Assembly: GCA_022797115.1 (NCBI GenBank)
Contig: JAAWKB010000002.1
Location: 1-64,000, forward strand
Direction of reading: 5' to 3'
Origin: Oscillospiraceae bacterium
Lineage (GTDB): Bacteria; Bacillota; Clostridia; Oscillospirales; Oscillospiraceae
DNA length: 64,000 bases
Part shown: one piece after another, positions 25,350-34,335 of the stretch
Position numbering within the stretch: the stretch's first letter is position 1
Layout: each line of letters starts with the position of its first letter
Notes under the pieces: generated by a model
Told to the model about the DNA's origin: nothing
Databases searched by the model: none
The model's input: the letters and a program-made list of their open reading frames with translations, nothing else
Made by a program: the position numbers and the translations under genes

Positions 25350-25549
25350 TGGAAAAGCGCAAAGGGTTATGCTATGATAGAGGGCGAAACTTTGGACCTG
25401 TGTCCATAACCGGGGACGCTGGCTGGGCGGGGAGTTTTCCTGCTGGACAAGGAAACTTTCCGCAGGCGCCTGACGCAGTATGCGGGAAGAGGCCGCTCAG
25501 GCGGCGTGCATCGGTGAAGGATACAGATTCTTTATAAGGAGGCTGCGCC
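25350..25549 (+). promoter_or_regulatory. Promoter and long structured 5' leader of uppP
   Basis: A weak promoter TGGAAA (25350-25355), 17 bp, TATGAT (25373-25378) is followed by a leader of about 165 bases before the GTG. It folds into at least GGAC-CTGT-GTCC, CTTTCCGCA / TGCGGGAAG (25456-25489) and GCCGC-TCAG-GCGGC (25492-25505), then AAGGAGG. I cannot match it to a known riboswitch class. It fills the rest of the rnc-uppP gap. Confidence 0.45.
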
Positions 25550-26416
25550 GTGACACTGTTCAATGCTTTGATTTTAGGTATCATCCAAGGTGTGGCAGAA
25601 TTCCTGCCCATCTCCAGCTCCGGCCATTTGTCCATTGCCCAAAACCTTCTGAACCTGGGCGTAGAGGGGACTGACGACGTGTTTTTTGACGTCCTGCTCC
25701 ATCTGGGGACCCTGGCGGCAGTGTTCGCCGCCTACTGGACCGATATCCAGGAGATGGTGCTGGAGTTCTTCCGCACAATCGGCGATGTGGCGAGGGGGCG
25801 CACCCCGGGGAAGATCCCACCGGCCCGGCGGCTGATCCTGCTGATCGTGGTGGGCACCCTGCCCCTGTTCCTGATCCTGCCCATCAAGGACGTGGTAGAG
25901 GGCCTGTATGCCAACACCTTCTTTGTGGGCGGCGCGCTGCTGGTGACGGGCTTGCTGCTCTATCTCTGCGACCAGGTCCGCAAGGGGCGCAAGAATGAAC
26001 GCACCGCCACCCTGGCCGATGTGCTGGTGGTGGGCGCAGGCCAGGCGATTGCCACCTGCCCGGGCATCTCCCGCTCCGGCATGACCATCTGCATGGGCTG
26101 TTTTCGGGGGATGGAGCGGCGGTTTGCCGTCCGCTTTGCCTTCCTGCTGTCCATCCCTGCCGTGCTGGGGGCCAATATCCTGCAAATTTTTGACGTGGTG
26201 GAGACCGGGGTGAACTGGTCCCTGCTGCCGGCATACCTCCTGGGCGTAGCGGCGGCTGGCCTGTCCGGCTACCTCTCCATCCGTCTGGTGCGGATGGTGG
26301 CGGACAAGGGGAGATTCGGCGCGTTTGCCTACTACTGCTGGGCCGCCGGGGCTGTCACTGTGGTATTGAGCCTGCTGAAGGTGCTGAACCTGCTGCCCTG
26401 GCTCAAGGCGGCCTGA
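25550..26416 (+). CDS. uppP: Undecaprenyl-diphosphatase (BacA family)
   Basis: A 288-residue integral membrane enzyme that dephosphorylates undecaprenyl diphosphate so the lipid carrier can be reused in cell-wall synthesis; higher levels give bacitracin tolerance. AEFLPISSSGHLSIAQ and CPGISRSGMTICMG are the two family motifs with catalytic Glu, Ser and Arg. The start is GTG, with AAGGAGG 8 bp upstream. A long structured leader precedes it. It heads the uppP-Nudix-ftsK cluster. Confidence 0.95.
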   Translation: MTLFNALILGIIQGVAEFLPISSSGHLSIAQNLLNLGVEGTDDVFFDVLLHLGTLAAVFAAYWTDIQEMVLEFFRTIGDVARGRTPGKIPPARRLILLIVVGTLPLFLILPIKDVVEGLYANTFFVGGALLVTGLLLYLCDQVRKGRKNERTATLADVLVVGAGQAIATCPGISRSGMTICMGCFRGMERRFAVRFAFLLSIPAVLGANILQIFDVVETGVNWSLLPAYLLGVAAAGLSGYLSIRLVRMVADKGRFGAFAYYCWAAGAVTVVLSLLKVLNLLPWLKAA

Positions 26417-26429
26417 TCGGGGGGATACT

Positions 26430-26966
26430 ATGGCGGAGCTGTGGGATGCCTATGACCAGGAGTGACGTCCCCTGGGGTTCGACCTGGTGCGGGGTGAGCC
26501 ATTTCCCCCTGGCGCCTGGCATCTGGTAGCGGAGGTCTGCCCTGTCACTACAGATGGCCGGGTACTCCTTACCCAGCGGCACCCGGAAAAGGCTTGGGGC
26601 CTTCTCTGGGAGATTACCGGCGGCGCGGTCCTGAAGGGGGAATCCCCGGTTGCCGGCGCAGCCCGGGAGCTGCGGGAGGAGACTGGCATCACCTTGCCGG
26701 AGAGTTCCCTGCACCCGGTTTATGTCCAGCCCCGGCAGCTGCCCGGCGGGTTCCCCGCCATCTACCACAGTTTCCTGGCTGTCTTTGACCCGGACACGCA
26801 GGCTATCCGCCTCCAGGCGGGGGAAACAGTGGACTACCGCCTGATGCCCTACAAGGAATTCTTACAATTCATGATGACCGAGCACTATATCAGTTTTGTC
26901 CGCCAGCGGTTTCTGGACCATCAGGCGGCTTTTGACCGCCTGATGGCGGAACATATCGGAAAATAG
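26430..26966 (+). pseudogene. Nudix hydrolase with an in-frame stop after codon 11
   Basis: From ATG 26430 (GGGGGGA upstream) the frame reads MAELWDAYDQE, then TGA at 26463-26465, then continues in the same frame RPLGFDLVRGEPFPPGAWHLVAEV and through a complete Nudix box GAVLKGESPVAGAARELREETGI to 26966. Full-length relatives have this N-terminus uninterrupted, so a nonsense change is the simplest explanation. A shortened product could start at GTG 26487, but no good ribosome site is visible there. The substrate, a nucleoside diphosphate derivative or isopentenyl diphosphate-like compound, is unknown. Confidence 0.75.
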
Positions 26967-26980
26967 TAAGAGGGAGAACC

Positions 26981-29575
26981 ATGGCAACTACACAGAAGAA
27001 AACTACATCCGGCGCAAAGGGCGGCAGCCGCAGCGCCGGCAGCCGGAGCGGCGGTTCCCGTACGGCCCCCAAAAGCCGCGCCGCCGCCAGGGCCCCAGCC
27101 AAGCGGCCCGTCCGCCGGGAGGTGGCCGGGATTGTCCTGCTGCTGGTGGCCCTGTGCGTGCTGGTCAGCTATTTTACTGGCGAGGGGTGGCTGATCGACC
27201 TGATCCCCAAGCTGCTCAAGGGCCTGTTCGGCATCGGCTACTATCTGGCCGTCCCCGCCCTGGCGGCGGCCGCCTGGGTCCTGCTCACCCATCGGGGCCG
27301 GCCGGTGGCCCTGCGGACCGCCTGCGCCCTGCTGGTCCCCTACCTGTTCGGCGGGGTGTGCCACATGCTGTTTTGCAGGCTGGATCTGTCTGAGCCGGAG
27401 GGCCTTTTCTCCACGCTCTGGAAAACCGGGCACACCCTGGAATCCGGCGGCGTACTCTCTGGCGGTAGCGCCCACGGCTTTACGGCTGTGCTGGGGAAGC
27501 CCGCGTCGGTGATGATCTTCGTGGTGCTGCTCCTAGTGCTGCTGATGGTGGTGTTCCAGGTGACGCCCGCCCTGCTACTGCAAATGTGGCGGGAGCGGGA
27601 ACGTCCGGACTACCGCGAGGAGGATTACGATGAGGAGGACGGCTTCTTCACGCCTGTCCAGCCCAAGCCCCGCCCCGCCCCGGCCAAAAAGAAGCCCGCC
27701 CGCGCCCGGCCAACCATCGATATCCCCTTGGATGGCACGCCGATTGGCGGCGGACGCCCGCAGCCGGAGCCGCCCCAACCCCAGCCGGATGAGGAACGCG
27801 CCGCTTTCTTCAAGCCCCGGGAGAAGGAGCTGCTGACCCCTGCCGATATCTTGGCCCCGGAGCCGGAGCCGGTCCCGGAACCCGAGCCGGAGCCTGAAAT
27901 CTTTGAATATCCCGCAGAACCGGAGCCCATGCCGGAACCAGAACCACTCCCCACGCCGGCCCCGCCGCCGGAACCGCCGCGGCGCAAAAAGAAGGAGGAA
28001 CCGGAGGATGAGGACGCCACCGCCCAGGTGGCGGCGGAGATTGAGAGCGGCATGGCCGCTGCCGGGGCGGCCTACGACTTCCCCCCCGTCACACTGCTGG
28101 ACCCCAACGTCCAGGACAACTATATCGAGGCCGGCGCGGAGCTGCGCATCAACGCCCAGCGGCTGGCGGACACCCTGCGCAGCTTTGGAGTGGATGCCTC
28201 CGCCGGGGACGTCATCCGCGGCCCGGCCATTACCCGCTATGAATTTGCCCTGGCCCAGGGGGTCAAGCTCAGCAAAGTGACCAATCTGGCCGACGACATC
28301 GCCCTGGCCCTGGGGGCCAGCGGGGTGCGTATCGCCCCCATACCGGACAAGATCTCTGTCGTGGGCATCGAGGTGCCTAACAAGACCGTGAGCCCGGTGC
28401 TGATCCGGGACGTGATCGAGTCCAGAACCTTTTCTGACCACAAGTCCTCTGTAGCATTCGCCGTGGGCCGTGACATCGGCAACAAGGACATTGTCGGGGA
28501 TGTCGCCAAGCTGCCCCACGTGCTGATTGCCGGTACCACCGGTTCCGGCAAGTCGGTATGTACCAACTCCCTGATTATCAGCCTGCTCTACAAGTCCAGC
28601 CCCGAGGACGTCCGCTTCATCATGGTGGACCCGAAGATGGTGGAGCTGGCGCCTTACAATGGCATCCCCCACCTGCTGATCCCGGTGGTGACAGATGCGA
28701 AAAAGGCCGCTGGCGCGCTGCAATGGGCAGTATTTGAGATGATGAAGCGGTACAAGACCTTCTCCGAACTGGGTGTGAAAAAGCTGGAGGAATACAATGC
28801 CATTGCCGCCCAGCGGGAGGATCTGTCCCATATGCCGTCGGTAGTGGTAGTCATCGACGAGCTGGCGGACCTGATGGTAGTAGCCGCCAAGGAGGTGGAG
28901 GAATCCATCTGCCGGGTCGCCCAGATGGGCCGCGCTGCCGGGATGCACTTGGTCATTGCCACCCAGCGGCCGTCTGCCGACGTGATTACGGGCCTGATGA
29001 AGGCCAATATCCCCAGCCGTATTGCCTTTGCAGTGGATTCTGCCATCAACTCCCGCATCATCCTGGACAACCCGGGTGCAGAGAAGCTGGTGGGACGGGG
29101 CGACATGCTGTACGCACCCCTGGGGATCGGCAAGCCCATCCGTGTGCAGGGCTGTTTCATCACCCCTGAGGAGATTGAGCGGGTAGTTGGCTATGTGAAG
29201 TCCACCGGTGAGGCCCAGTACTCTGATGAGGTCATGCGGAAGATTGAGGAGTCCGTGCAGGAGAAGGAGCGGAAGGGCGGTTCCTCCGCCCCGGAACCGT
29301 CGGACGACAATGAGAGCGACGAGCTGCTGCCCGCCGCTGTGGATGTGATCTTTGAGACCGGCCAAGCCTCTGTTTCTATGCTGCAGCGCCGTCTGAAGCT
29401 GGGCTACTCCCGTGCCGCCCGCCTGGTGGATCAGATGGAGGAGCGTGGGATTGTTGGCCCTCTGGAGGGCTCCAAGCCCCGCCAGCTGCTGATTACCCGC
29501 GCGCAGTGGCAGGAGATGCAGATGGGCGGCGCAGCCGCCCCAGAGGAAGAGGACGCGCCTTGGGGTGAGGAATAG
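26981..29575 (+). CDS. DNA translocase FtsK/SpoIIIE
   Basis: An 864-residue DNA motor that clears chromosomes from the division or sporulation septum. A basic N-terminal tail is followed by about four membrane helices (45-200) and a Pro/Glu-rich linker (about 210-345). The motor has Walker A IAGTTGSGKSVC near 515 and Walker B VVVVIDELADLM. The C-terminal gamma domain (about 785-850, ASVSMLQRRLKLGYSRAARLVDQME) reads oriented DNA motifs. Whether it acts as FtsK, SpoIIIE or both cannot be told from sequence alone, so no symbol is given. Confidence 0.95.
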   Translation: MATTQKKTTSGAKGGSRSAGSRSGGSRTAPKSRAAARAPAKRPVRREVAGIVLLLVALCVLVSYFTGEGWLIDLIPKLLKGLFGIGYYLAVPALAAAAWVLLTHRGRPVALRTACALLVPYLFGGVCHMLFCRLDLSEPEGLFSTLWKTGHTLESGGVLSGGSAHGFTAVLGKPASVMIFVVLLLVLLMVVFQVTPALLLQMWRERERPDYREEDYDEEDGFFTPVQPKPRPAPAKKKPARARPTIDIPLDGTPIGGGRPQPEPPQPQPDEERAAFFKPREKELLTPADILAPEPEPVPEPEPEPEIFEYPAEPEPMPEPEPLPTPAPPPEPPRRKKKEEPEDEDATAQVAAEIESGMAAAGAAYDFPPVTLLDPNVQDNYIEAGAELRINAQRLADTLRSFGVDASAGDVIRGPAITRYEFALAQGVKLSKVTNLADDIALALGASGVRIAPIPDKISVVGIEVPNKTVSPVLIRDVIESRTFSDHKSSVAFAVGRDIGNKDIVGDVAKLPHVLIAGTTGSGKSVCTNSLIISLLYKSSPEDVRFIMVDPKMVELAPYNGIPHLLIPVVTDAKKAAGALQWAVFEMMKRYKTFSELGVKKLEEYNAIAAQREDLSHMPSVVVVIDELADLMVVAAKEVEESICRVAQMGRAAGMHLVIATQRPSADVITGLMKANIPSRIAFAVDSAINSRIILDNPGAEKLVGRGDMLYAPLGIGKPIRVQGCFITPEEIERVVGYVKSTGEAQYSDEVMRKIEESVQEKERKGGSSAPEPSDDNESDELLPAAVDVIFETGQASVSMLQRRLKLGYSRAARLVDQMEERGIVGPLEGSKPRQLLITRAQWQEMQMGGAAAPEEEDAPWGEE

Positions 29576-29654
29576 GTTGTCCTACTTTTTCCTTGGCCAA
29601 GGTTGCCAGGATCAGAACAGCAACTTCCGGCAGAGCAAGTTTTCATATGAAACT

Positions 29655-29684
29655 GGACAGCCGGGCCGACAGGTCCGGCTGTTC
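29655..29684 (+). terminator. Terminator of the ftsK transcript
   Basis: A 10-bp stem GGACAGCCGG / CCGGCTGTTC (one G-U) with a 10-base loop, followed by TATC. Confidence 0.65.
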
Positions 29685-29767
29685 TATCATGAATCTTCAG
29701 TCACACAAAACTGAGATATACTGATCCAACCTGCATAAGCACGTTTTCAGGGGAGGTTACACAATGC

Positions 29768-30967
29768 ATGGGTAACAAGGTTCTATTTCTATTCAGCAAG
29801 GGTGTATCACACATTGGCACAAAATTGTTTACATTTGCCTTGAGCTGGTATATTTTATCCGAAACAGGCTCCGGTTTGAGCTTTAGTATCTCGTTGCTTG
29901 TCAATTACTTACCAACGATCATTATATCAACGTTTGTAGGGTATATCAGTGACCGCATAGATCAGCCGAACCGCATCTTAGTTCTATGCGATATAGTGAG
30001 TGCCGCTGTTTGCATTCTTCCGTTTTTGCATCTTGGGCTCGCCTCTGTATACACTTCTATTTTTCTGCTGTCCGCTATCTCGGCCGTATTCAATAATACA
30101 ATTGATACTCATCTTACAAATCTGGATGGGCTTGATGGCGTACAGTCGCTTAAAAAAATGGCCTCACTGACGCAATTTATTACAGCCAGTGTTAATATTG
30201 CCGCACCATCCTTTGGTGGCGTTATGATCAGAGTGTTTCCAATCCAAACGTTCGCTCTTATTAATATGGCCTCATTTTTACTGTCGGCATTTGGGGAACT
30301 ATTTCTGCGGTTCAGACCCCGTTTAGGAAAGGAAACACCCCGGGTAGCAGAACTAGCACAAGTGAAGCCAGGTGCGTTCCTCCGCTATTTATTTCGGCAA
30401 AAAGAACTCCGCACATTTTTGCTTGGAGACAGTTTGGGTAATTTTTGTTTCAGCGCAGGCTTTAATGTGGCTCTCCCTTTGATTGTCACAGTAACGCTGG
30501 GAATTTCATCCAGCGGCTACGGCTTTATTTCAAGCAGTGCGGCGGTAGGTTCTGTGCTGTGTGCGCTGGTGCGGACAAAATATCCCAGCAAGACGGAGTT
30601 TCGATATCCGTTCTTAAAAACAGGAGGACTCGGCCTATCAATGTTGATATTAGCCCTGACTGCATGGTTTCCCTATCACGCTGTCTGGTCGGTAGCAGTA
30701 CTCTGTATACTCAAATTTATTGTTGGGTGGCTGGCAGTTGATATCAACATCCAAACAAAGACGACACTCCAGATTTATGTGGACAGCTCATATCTTGGAA
30801 AAGCCTTCGGTGTTTCTACCTCTATATCGTATATCCTGATCCCGTTGTCTCTGATTCTTGGCGGAATGATGGCAGAGCTCTGGCCCGCTTATTTACTGCC
30901 AGCCATCTCCGGTTCGGCCCTGATTTTCGCTCTTTGCCTTCTCAAGCTGGCTGAAAAGAATTCGTGA
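29768..30967 (+). CDS. MFS efflux transporter, AT-rich and probably acquired
   Basis: A 399-residue protein with about twelve hydrophobic segments. FVGYISDRIDQPNRILVLCD is the MFS loop 2-3 motif, and the overall pattern resembles the MefA/EntS group of drug or siderophore exporters. Codon use (AAA, TTA, ATA and AGT common) and AT content differ strongly from neighbours, pointing to horizontal transfer. GGGGAGG lies 11 bp before ATG 29768, while an ATG at 29764 stops at once. No regulator or mobile gene is attached. The substrate is unknown. Confidence 0.8.
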   Translation: MGNKVLFLFSKGVSHIGTKLFTFALSWYILSETGSGLSFSISLLVNYLPTIIISTFVGYISDRIDQPNRILVLCDIVSAAVCILPFLHLGLASVYTSIFLLSAISAVFNNTIDTHLTNLDGLDGVQSLKKMASLTQFITASVNIAAPSFGGVMIRVFPIQTFALINMASFLLSAFGELFLRFRPRLGKETPRVAELAQVKPGAFLRYLFRQKELRTFLLGDSLGNFCFSAGFNVALPLIVTVTLGISSSGYGFISSSAAVGSVLCALVRTKYPSKTEFRYPFLKTGGLGLSMLILALTAWFPYHAVWSVAVLCILKFIVGWLAVDINIQTKTTLQIYVDSSYLGKAFGVSTSISYILIPLSLILGGMMAELWPAYLLPAISGSALIFALCLLKLAEKNS

Positions 30968-31055
30968 GGAATTGCTGAGGCCAGTGAGGCCAGTATTATC
31001 CAGAAAATTTCGCGCAGGAGGAAAATCTGTAAGCCCATAGGCGTGGAAATGAATC

Positions 31056-31086
31056 TGCCCAGCAGCAATTTTTTTGCTGCTGGGCA
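31056..31086. terminator. Terminator between the MFS gene and the convergent ABC permease
   Basis: A perfect 13-bp stem TGCCCAGCAGCAA / TTGCTGCTGGGCA with loop TTTTT. It lies 10 bp beyond the stop of the minus-strand permease. Confidence 0.8.
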
Positions 31087-31096
31087 AACTGTATGT

Positions 31097-33598
31097 TTAT
31101 TCCACTGCCTCGATGGAATCCACAATGCTCATTTTACTGATTCTTCTCAATGGGATGCAGGTTGCCAACAGGCAGGCGGCTATCGCAAGCACCGCCGCCT
31201 CTGCGATAGGAATTACAGGAACAGCGACCAGCTGGAGCATATCCGTCGTTGCAGCCTCTACAAAAATCGTGCAGATATATCCGGCGATACTTCCAATCAC
31301 CGCTGCGCTCATGCCATAGTAGGCCCCTTCCCATAAAAACACCTTGAACAGGCTCCCCGCGCTCATGCCAATGGCCCGCTGCATCCCGATCTCGGTGACA
31401 CGGGTGTGGATGTTGGTGTAGACTGTGTTGACAATGTTCAAAAGGCCGATCAGCGCCACAAACAGGATCAGGCCCCAGGCCAGAAGCTGAATCTGTTGGA
31501 AGCTCTCCGCCAGCTGACGGTCGGTGTCCTCGTAGGACAGCCAGAGAGTACCGGGAGTGCGCCCCGCCAGGGCCTCCAACACAGCGTCAAAGTCCGCTCG
31601 GTCAACCCCCTCCGTCAAGGTGGGCAGCAGCTCGTTATACTCCGCTTTCCCCGTGAGGGCGGCATACAGGTCCTCATTCACAACGATCTGAACTCCGTTG
31701 ACAAAGCCGTTGTTTCCCACACTCAAATAGGTCTCATAGCCGTCCAGGGTGGCCAGTACGGTCAGCTCTCGCCCCGCCACGGTGATGGTATCCCCTGCCC
31801 GTATGCTGGTGCGGGGAATCTCCTGTCCCTCAAAGACCAGGGGCAGAGGATTGCGGACCATGCATCCCTCCCCGGCCTTCAGCTTTTCCAGGAGCTCCGG
31901 CGGCAGGGAGGAAAAAGCCCGATCCCAGTAAGCGCCGTTCAGCCCCACCACCTGGAATGTCTCCGCCGGCTGGAGGGGAAATCCAAATGCAATGCCCAAA
32001 GGATAGCCATCTGTCCCCTGCTCATAGTAGGAAAACTGCATTGCGGTCAGCTCTTCCACGCGGGTATCGTCCCGCATGGCCTGGTATTCCTCGGTGGAAA
32101 AGCCCGCCGCTTCGTTGGTGATGGAGTAGTCCCCATAGTGCTCTGCCACGCCACTCCCGGCGGTGTCCAGCAGCCCTATCGCCCCCTGGAGTGCGATAAA
32201 AACAGTGATACTCATGACCAGGGACAGGACGGTAATAGCGGTGCGGCCCCGACTGCGCTTCAAATTGAGCCGGGCATAAAACGCCTCGAAATTGCGGATT
32301 TTCTGTTCCTTCCGGCTCCGGCGCCTGACCTTTACCCGGCTCCCCGCCATCGCAACGGTGGGAGCTACCCGTGCCGCATACCGGGCAGCGGGGAGGGCGG
32401 CGGTCAGGGCGAAAACCAGGGTGACGGCTACGCTGGCCAGTAGGAACAGGCCCTTGCTGCCGCTGTTTTCTGTGATCAGCCGGTTCAGTTCCCCAGCATC
32501 CCGCGCCAAGAATATTTTTGGAGAGAGCAGTCCCGTGGCGGCGGTGAGGATGCCCTTGGCGGACAGGCTCCCCAGCAGCAGGCCCGCAGGAATACCAACG
32601 GCACACAGCAGCAGAACCTGTGCGGCGACCAGAACATACAGCTGCCCCTTGTCCGCGCCCATGGCCCGGAGGACGCCATACTGGGTCGTGCGGCGGGAAA
32701 CGGCGATTTTCAGGATGTTGTAGATCACCAGCCCTGCCGCCAGCAGGAGCAGCGCCCCCACCAGGATTCCCGCCGCCAGCATCAGGGGGAAGCCCTCGCC
32801 AGAGGCTCCCGTCACATCGGCGGCCTCCGCACGGTACCGGATGCCCAGAGCGTCCAAATACGGGATGTTGTATGTGGTATCCAGCTCATGAACGTTCAAC
32901 TCCGCTGCCAAATCGTCCATGGTGGCCTGGAAGGTCCCTTTGTCCGCTACGCGGACGTCTACATTGTAATAGAAATACTCCTCCGGCAGCAGGTCCTCCG
33001 CTGTACCAGACCCTACGATGCCGTTGACGACTCCCGCTGCGTAGTTGAGGTAGTTGCTCTCGGTAATACCCACCAAGGTGAAAGCCGCAGTGAAGTCATG
33101 GGACTGGGTGAGTACCCCGTGGCGCAGGGCCTTGGACAGGGAGAGGGATATGGTATCCCCCAGCTCCCCTGAGAACCTCAGATACCCCAGCACATCCTCG
33201 GGTAGGGCGACCTCCATGGGAGCCTCCGGCAGGCGCCCTTTTTTGACAGCGGAAATGGCGGGGTAGGCTGTGCCCACATCCTCCTGGAACTCGCTGAGGC
33301 CCAGTATCAGCGTGTTGTCCAGCTGCACACTCCCCAGCACCACGTAGCTGCCCACAAAGGACAGCCTGGGGTCGCCCTTCAGCGTCTCCAGCTGCTCCCT
33401 GTCCATCTGGACAAACCCGGCGTGGCGGTTCCCGCCGATGGCGATAGCCTGCTGCTGCCGCATGGCGGACAGCACGCCCAGGGACTGGCCGATCACCGCT
33501 GTCATCATGGTAGACAGGATGATCGCCAGGAGAATCAAAACGGAGGTGAGCCGCTGGGCCAGCAGCTCCTTCAGGGCCAGCGTTTGATATTGTTTCAT
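31097..33598 (-). CDS. ABC transporter permease, FtsX/MacB type (two FtsX domains)
   Basis: An 833-residue protein with an N-terminal helix (LTSVLILLAIILSTMMTAVIG), a large extracellular region, three central helices near 275-405, a second extracellular region and three C-terminal helices. This is the duplicated FtsX-domain layout of BceB/YtrF-like and MacB-type exporters that handle peptides or lipoproteins. Its ATG overlaps the stop of the ATPase gene by 4 bp. The upstream two-component system and shared operators indicate induction by an external, probably membrane-active, compound. Confidence 0.85.
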   Translation of the reverse strand: MKQYQTLALKELLAQRLTSVLILLAIILSTMMTAVIGQSLGVLSAMRQQQAIAIGGNRHAGFVQMDREQLETLKGDPRLSFVGSYVVLGSVQLDNTLILGLSEFQEDVGTAYPAISAVKKGRLPEAPMEVALPEDVLGYLRFSGELGDTISLSLSKALRHGVLTQSHDFTAAFTLVGITESNYLNYAAGVVNGIVGSGTAEDLLPEEYFYYNVDVRVADKGTFQATMDDLAAELNVHELDTTYNIPYLDALGIRYRAEAADVTGASGEGFPLMLAAGILVGALLLLAAGLVIYNILKIAVSRRTTQYGVLRAMGADKGQLYVLVAAQVLLLCAVGIPAGLLLGSLSAKGILTAATGLLSPKIFLARDAGELNRLITENSGSKGLFLLASVAVTLVFALTAALPAARYAARVAPTVAMAGSRVKVRRRSRKEQKIRNFEAFYARLNLKRSRGRTAITVLSLVMSITVFIALQGAIGLLDTAGSGVAEHYGDYSITNEAAGFSTEEYQAMRDDTRVEELTAMQFSYYEQGTDGYPLGIAFGFPLQPAETFQVVGLNGAYWDRAFSSLPPELLEKLKAGEGCMVRNPLPLVFEGQEIPRTSIRAGDTITVAGRELTVLATLDGYETYLSVGNNGFVNGVQIVVNEDLYAALTGKAEYNELLPTLTEGVDRADFDAVLEALAGRTPGTLWLSYEDTDRQLAESFQQIQLLAWGLILFVALIGLLNIVNTVYTNIHTRVTEIGMQRAIGMSAGSLFKVFLWEGAYYGMSAAVIGSIAGYICTIFVEAATTDMLQLVAVPVIPIAEAAVLAIAACLLATCIPLRRISKMSIVDSIEAVE

Positions 33599-34269
33599 CC
33601 TGCCGCCACCTCCGACAACACCCCGTCCACAATGGTGAGCCGGCGCTCCGCCATGGCTGCGATGCGGCTGTCATGGGTGATGACCACCAGGGCTTTCCCC
33701 ATGTCCTTGCCCACCGCTTTCAGAAGCTCCATCACCTCGCTGCCGCTCCGGCTGTCCAGGTTGCCGGTGGGCTCGTCGGCAAAGATCACATCCGGCTTTG
33801 CTATCAGCGCCCGGGCGATGGCTACCCGCTGCTGTTGTCCGCCGGAGAGCTCATGGGGCAGGTGGGTCAGGCGGTCCTGAATGCCCAGCATTTGGGCCAG
33901 GTCCTGGAGATACCCCTCGTTTGGCTGCTTTCTATCCAGAAGCAGGGGCATGGTGATATTTTCCCGGGCCGTCAGGACGGGCAGCAGGTGGAACTGCTGG
34001 AAGATGAAGCCGATCCGCTGGCGCCGGAAGGCGGACAGCTCCTTGTCGGACAGGCTGTAGATGGCCTTGCCGTCATAGGTCAGATGGCCGGAGGTGGGGC
34101 GGTCCAGCCCGGAGAGCAGGTGCAGGAGCGTGCTCTTTCCACTGCCGGACGGCCCCATAATGGAGATGAAATCGCCGGGGGCGATAGTCAGCGAGGCCCG
34201 GTCCAGGGCCGTCACCCGGTTTTCGCCCTCTCCATAGATTTTGGAAAGTTCCTTTGCTTCGATGTTCAT
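33595..34269 (-). CDS. ABC transporter ATP-binding protein, LolD/MacB type
   Basis: A 224-residue ATPase with Walker A GPSGSGKSTL, the signature LSGGQQQRVAIARAL, Walker B VIFADEPTGNLD and the H-loop VITHD. EPTGNLD is typical of the MacB/LolD subfamily that couples mechanical work to an FtsX permease. AAGGAGGGTG precedes the ATG. It begins a two-gene operon with the permease, driven by a promoter carrying the CTTGAG direct repeat. Confidence 0.93.
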   Translation of the reverse strand: MNIEAKELSKIYGEGENRVTALDRASLTIAPGDFISIMGPSGSGKSTLLHLLSGLDRPTSGHLTYDGKAIYSLSDKELSAFRRQRIGFIFQQFHLLPVLTARENITMPLLLDRKQPNEGYLQDLAQMLGIQDRLTHLPHELSGGQQQRVAIARALIAKPDVIFADEPTGNLDSRSGSEVMELLKAVGKDMGKALVVITHDSRIAAMAERRLTIVDGVLSEVAAG

Positions 34270-34298
34270 AAAAACACCCTCCTTATTGGTGTAAGGAG

Positions 34299-34331
34299 AG
34301 TGTACTCGGTAAATCTCAAGAAACGCTCAAG
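34299..34331 (-). promoter_or_regulatory. Direct CTTGAG repeat and -10 box: promoter of the MacB-type operon
   Basis: On the minus strand CTTGAGCGTTTCTTGAGATT holds two CTTGAG copies (34326-34331 and 34315-34320) 11 bp apart. A -10 box TACACT (34299-34304) begins exactly 10 bp after the second copy. There is no consensus -35. The same repeat with identical spacing stands before the response-regulator gene. Confidence 0.78.
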
Positions 34332-34335
34332 GCTG

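Noticed and set aside
25379-25549. Known riboswitch upstream of uppP
   Set aside because: No T-box, cobalamin, c-di-GMP, fluoride, ZTP or yybP-ykoY core could be recognised, so only an unclassified leader is reported.
26463-26465. TGA recoded as selenocysteine or a sense codon in the Nudix gene
   Set aside because: No SECIS-like hairpin is evident just downstream, Nudix enzymes do not use selenocysteine there, and TGA is a normal stop in many genes of the window.
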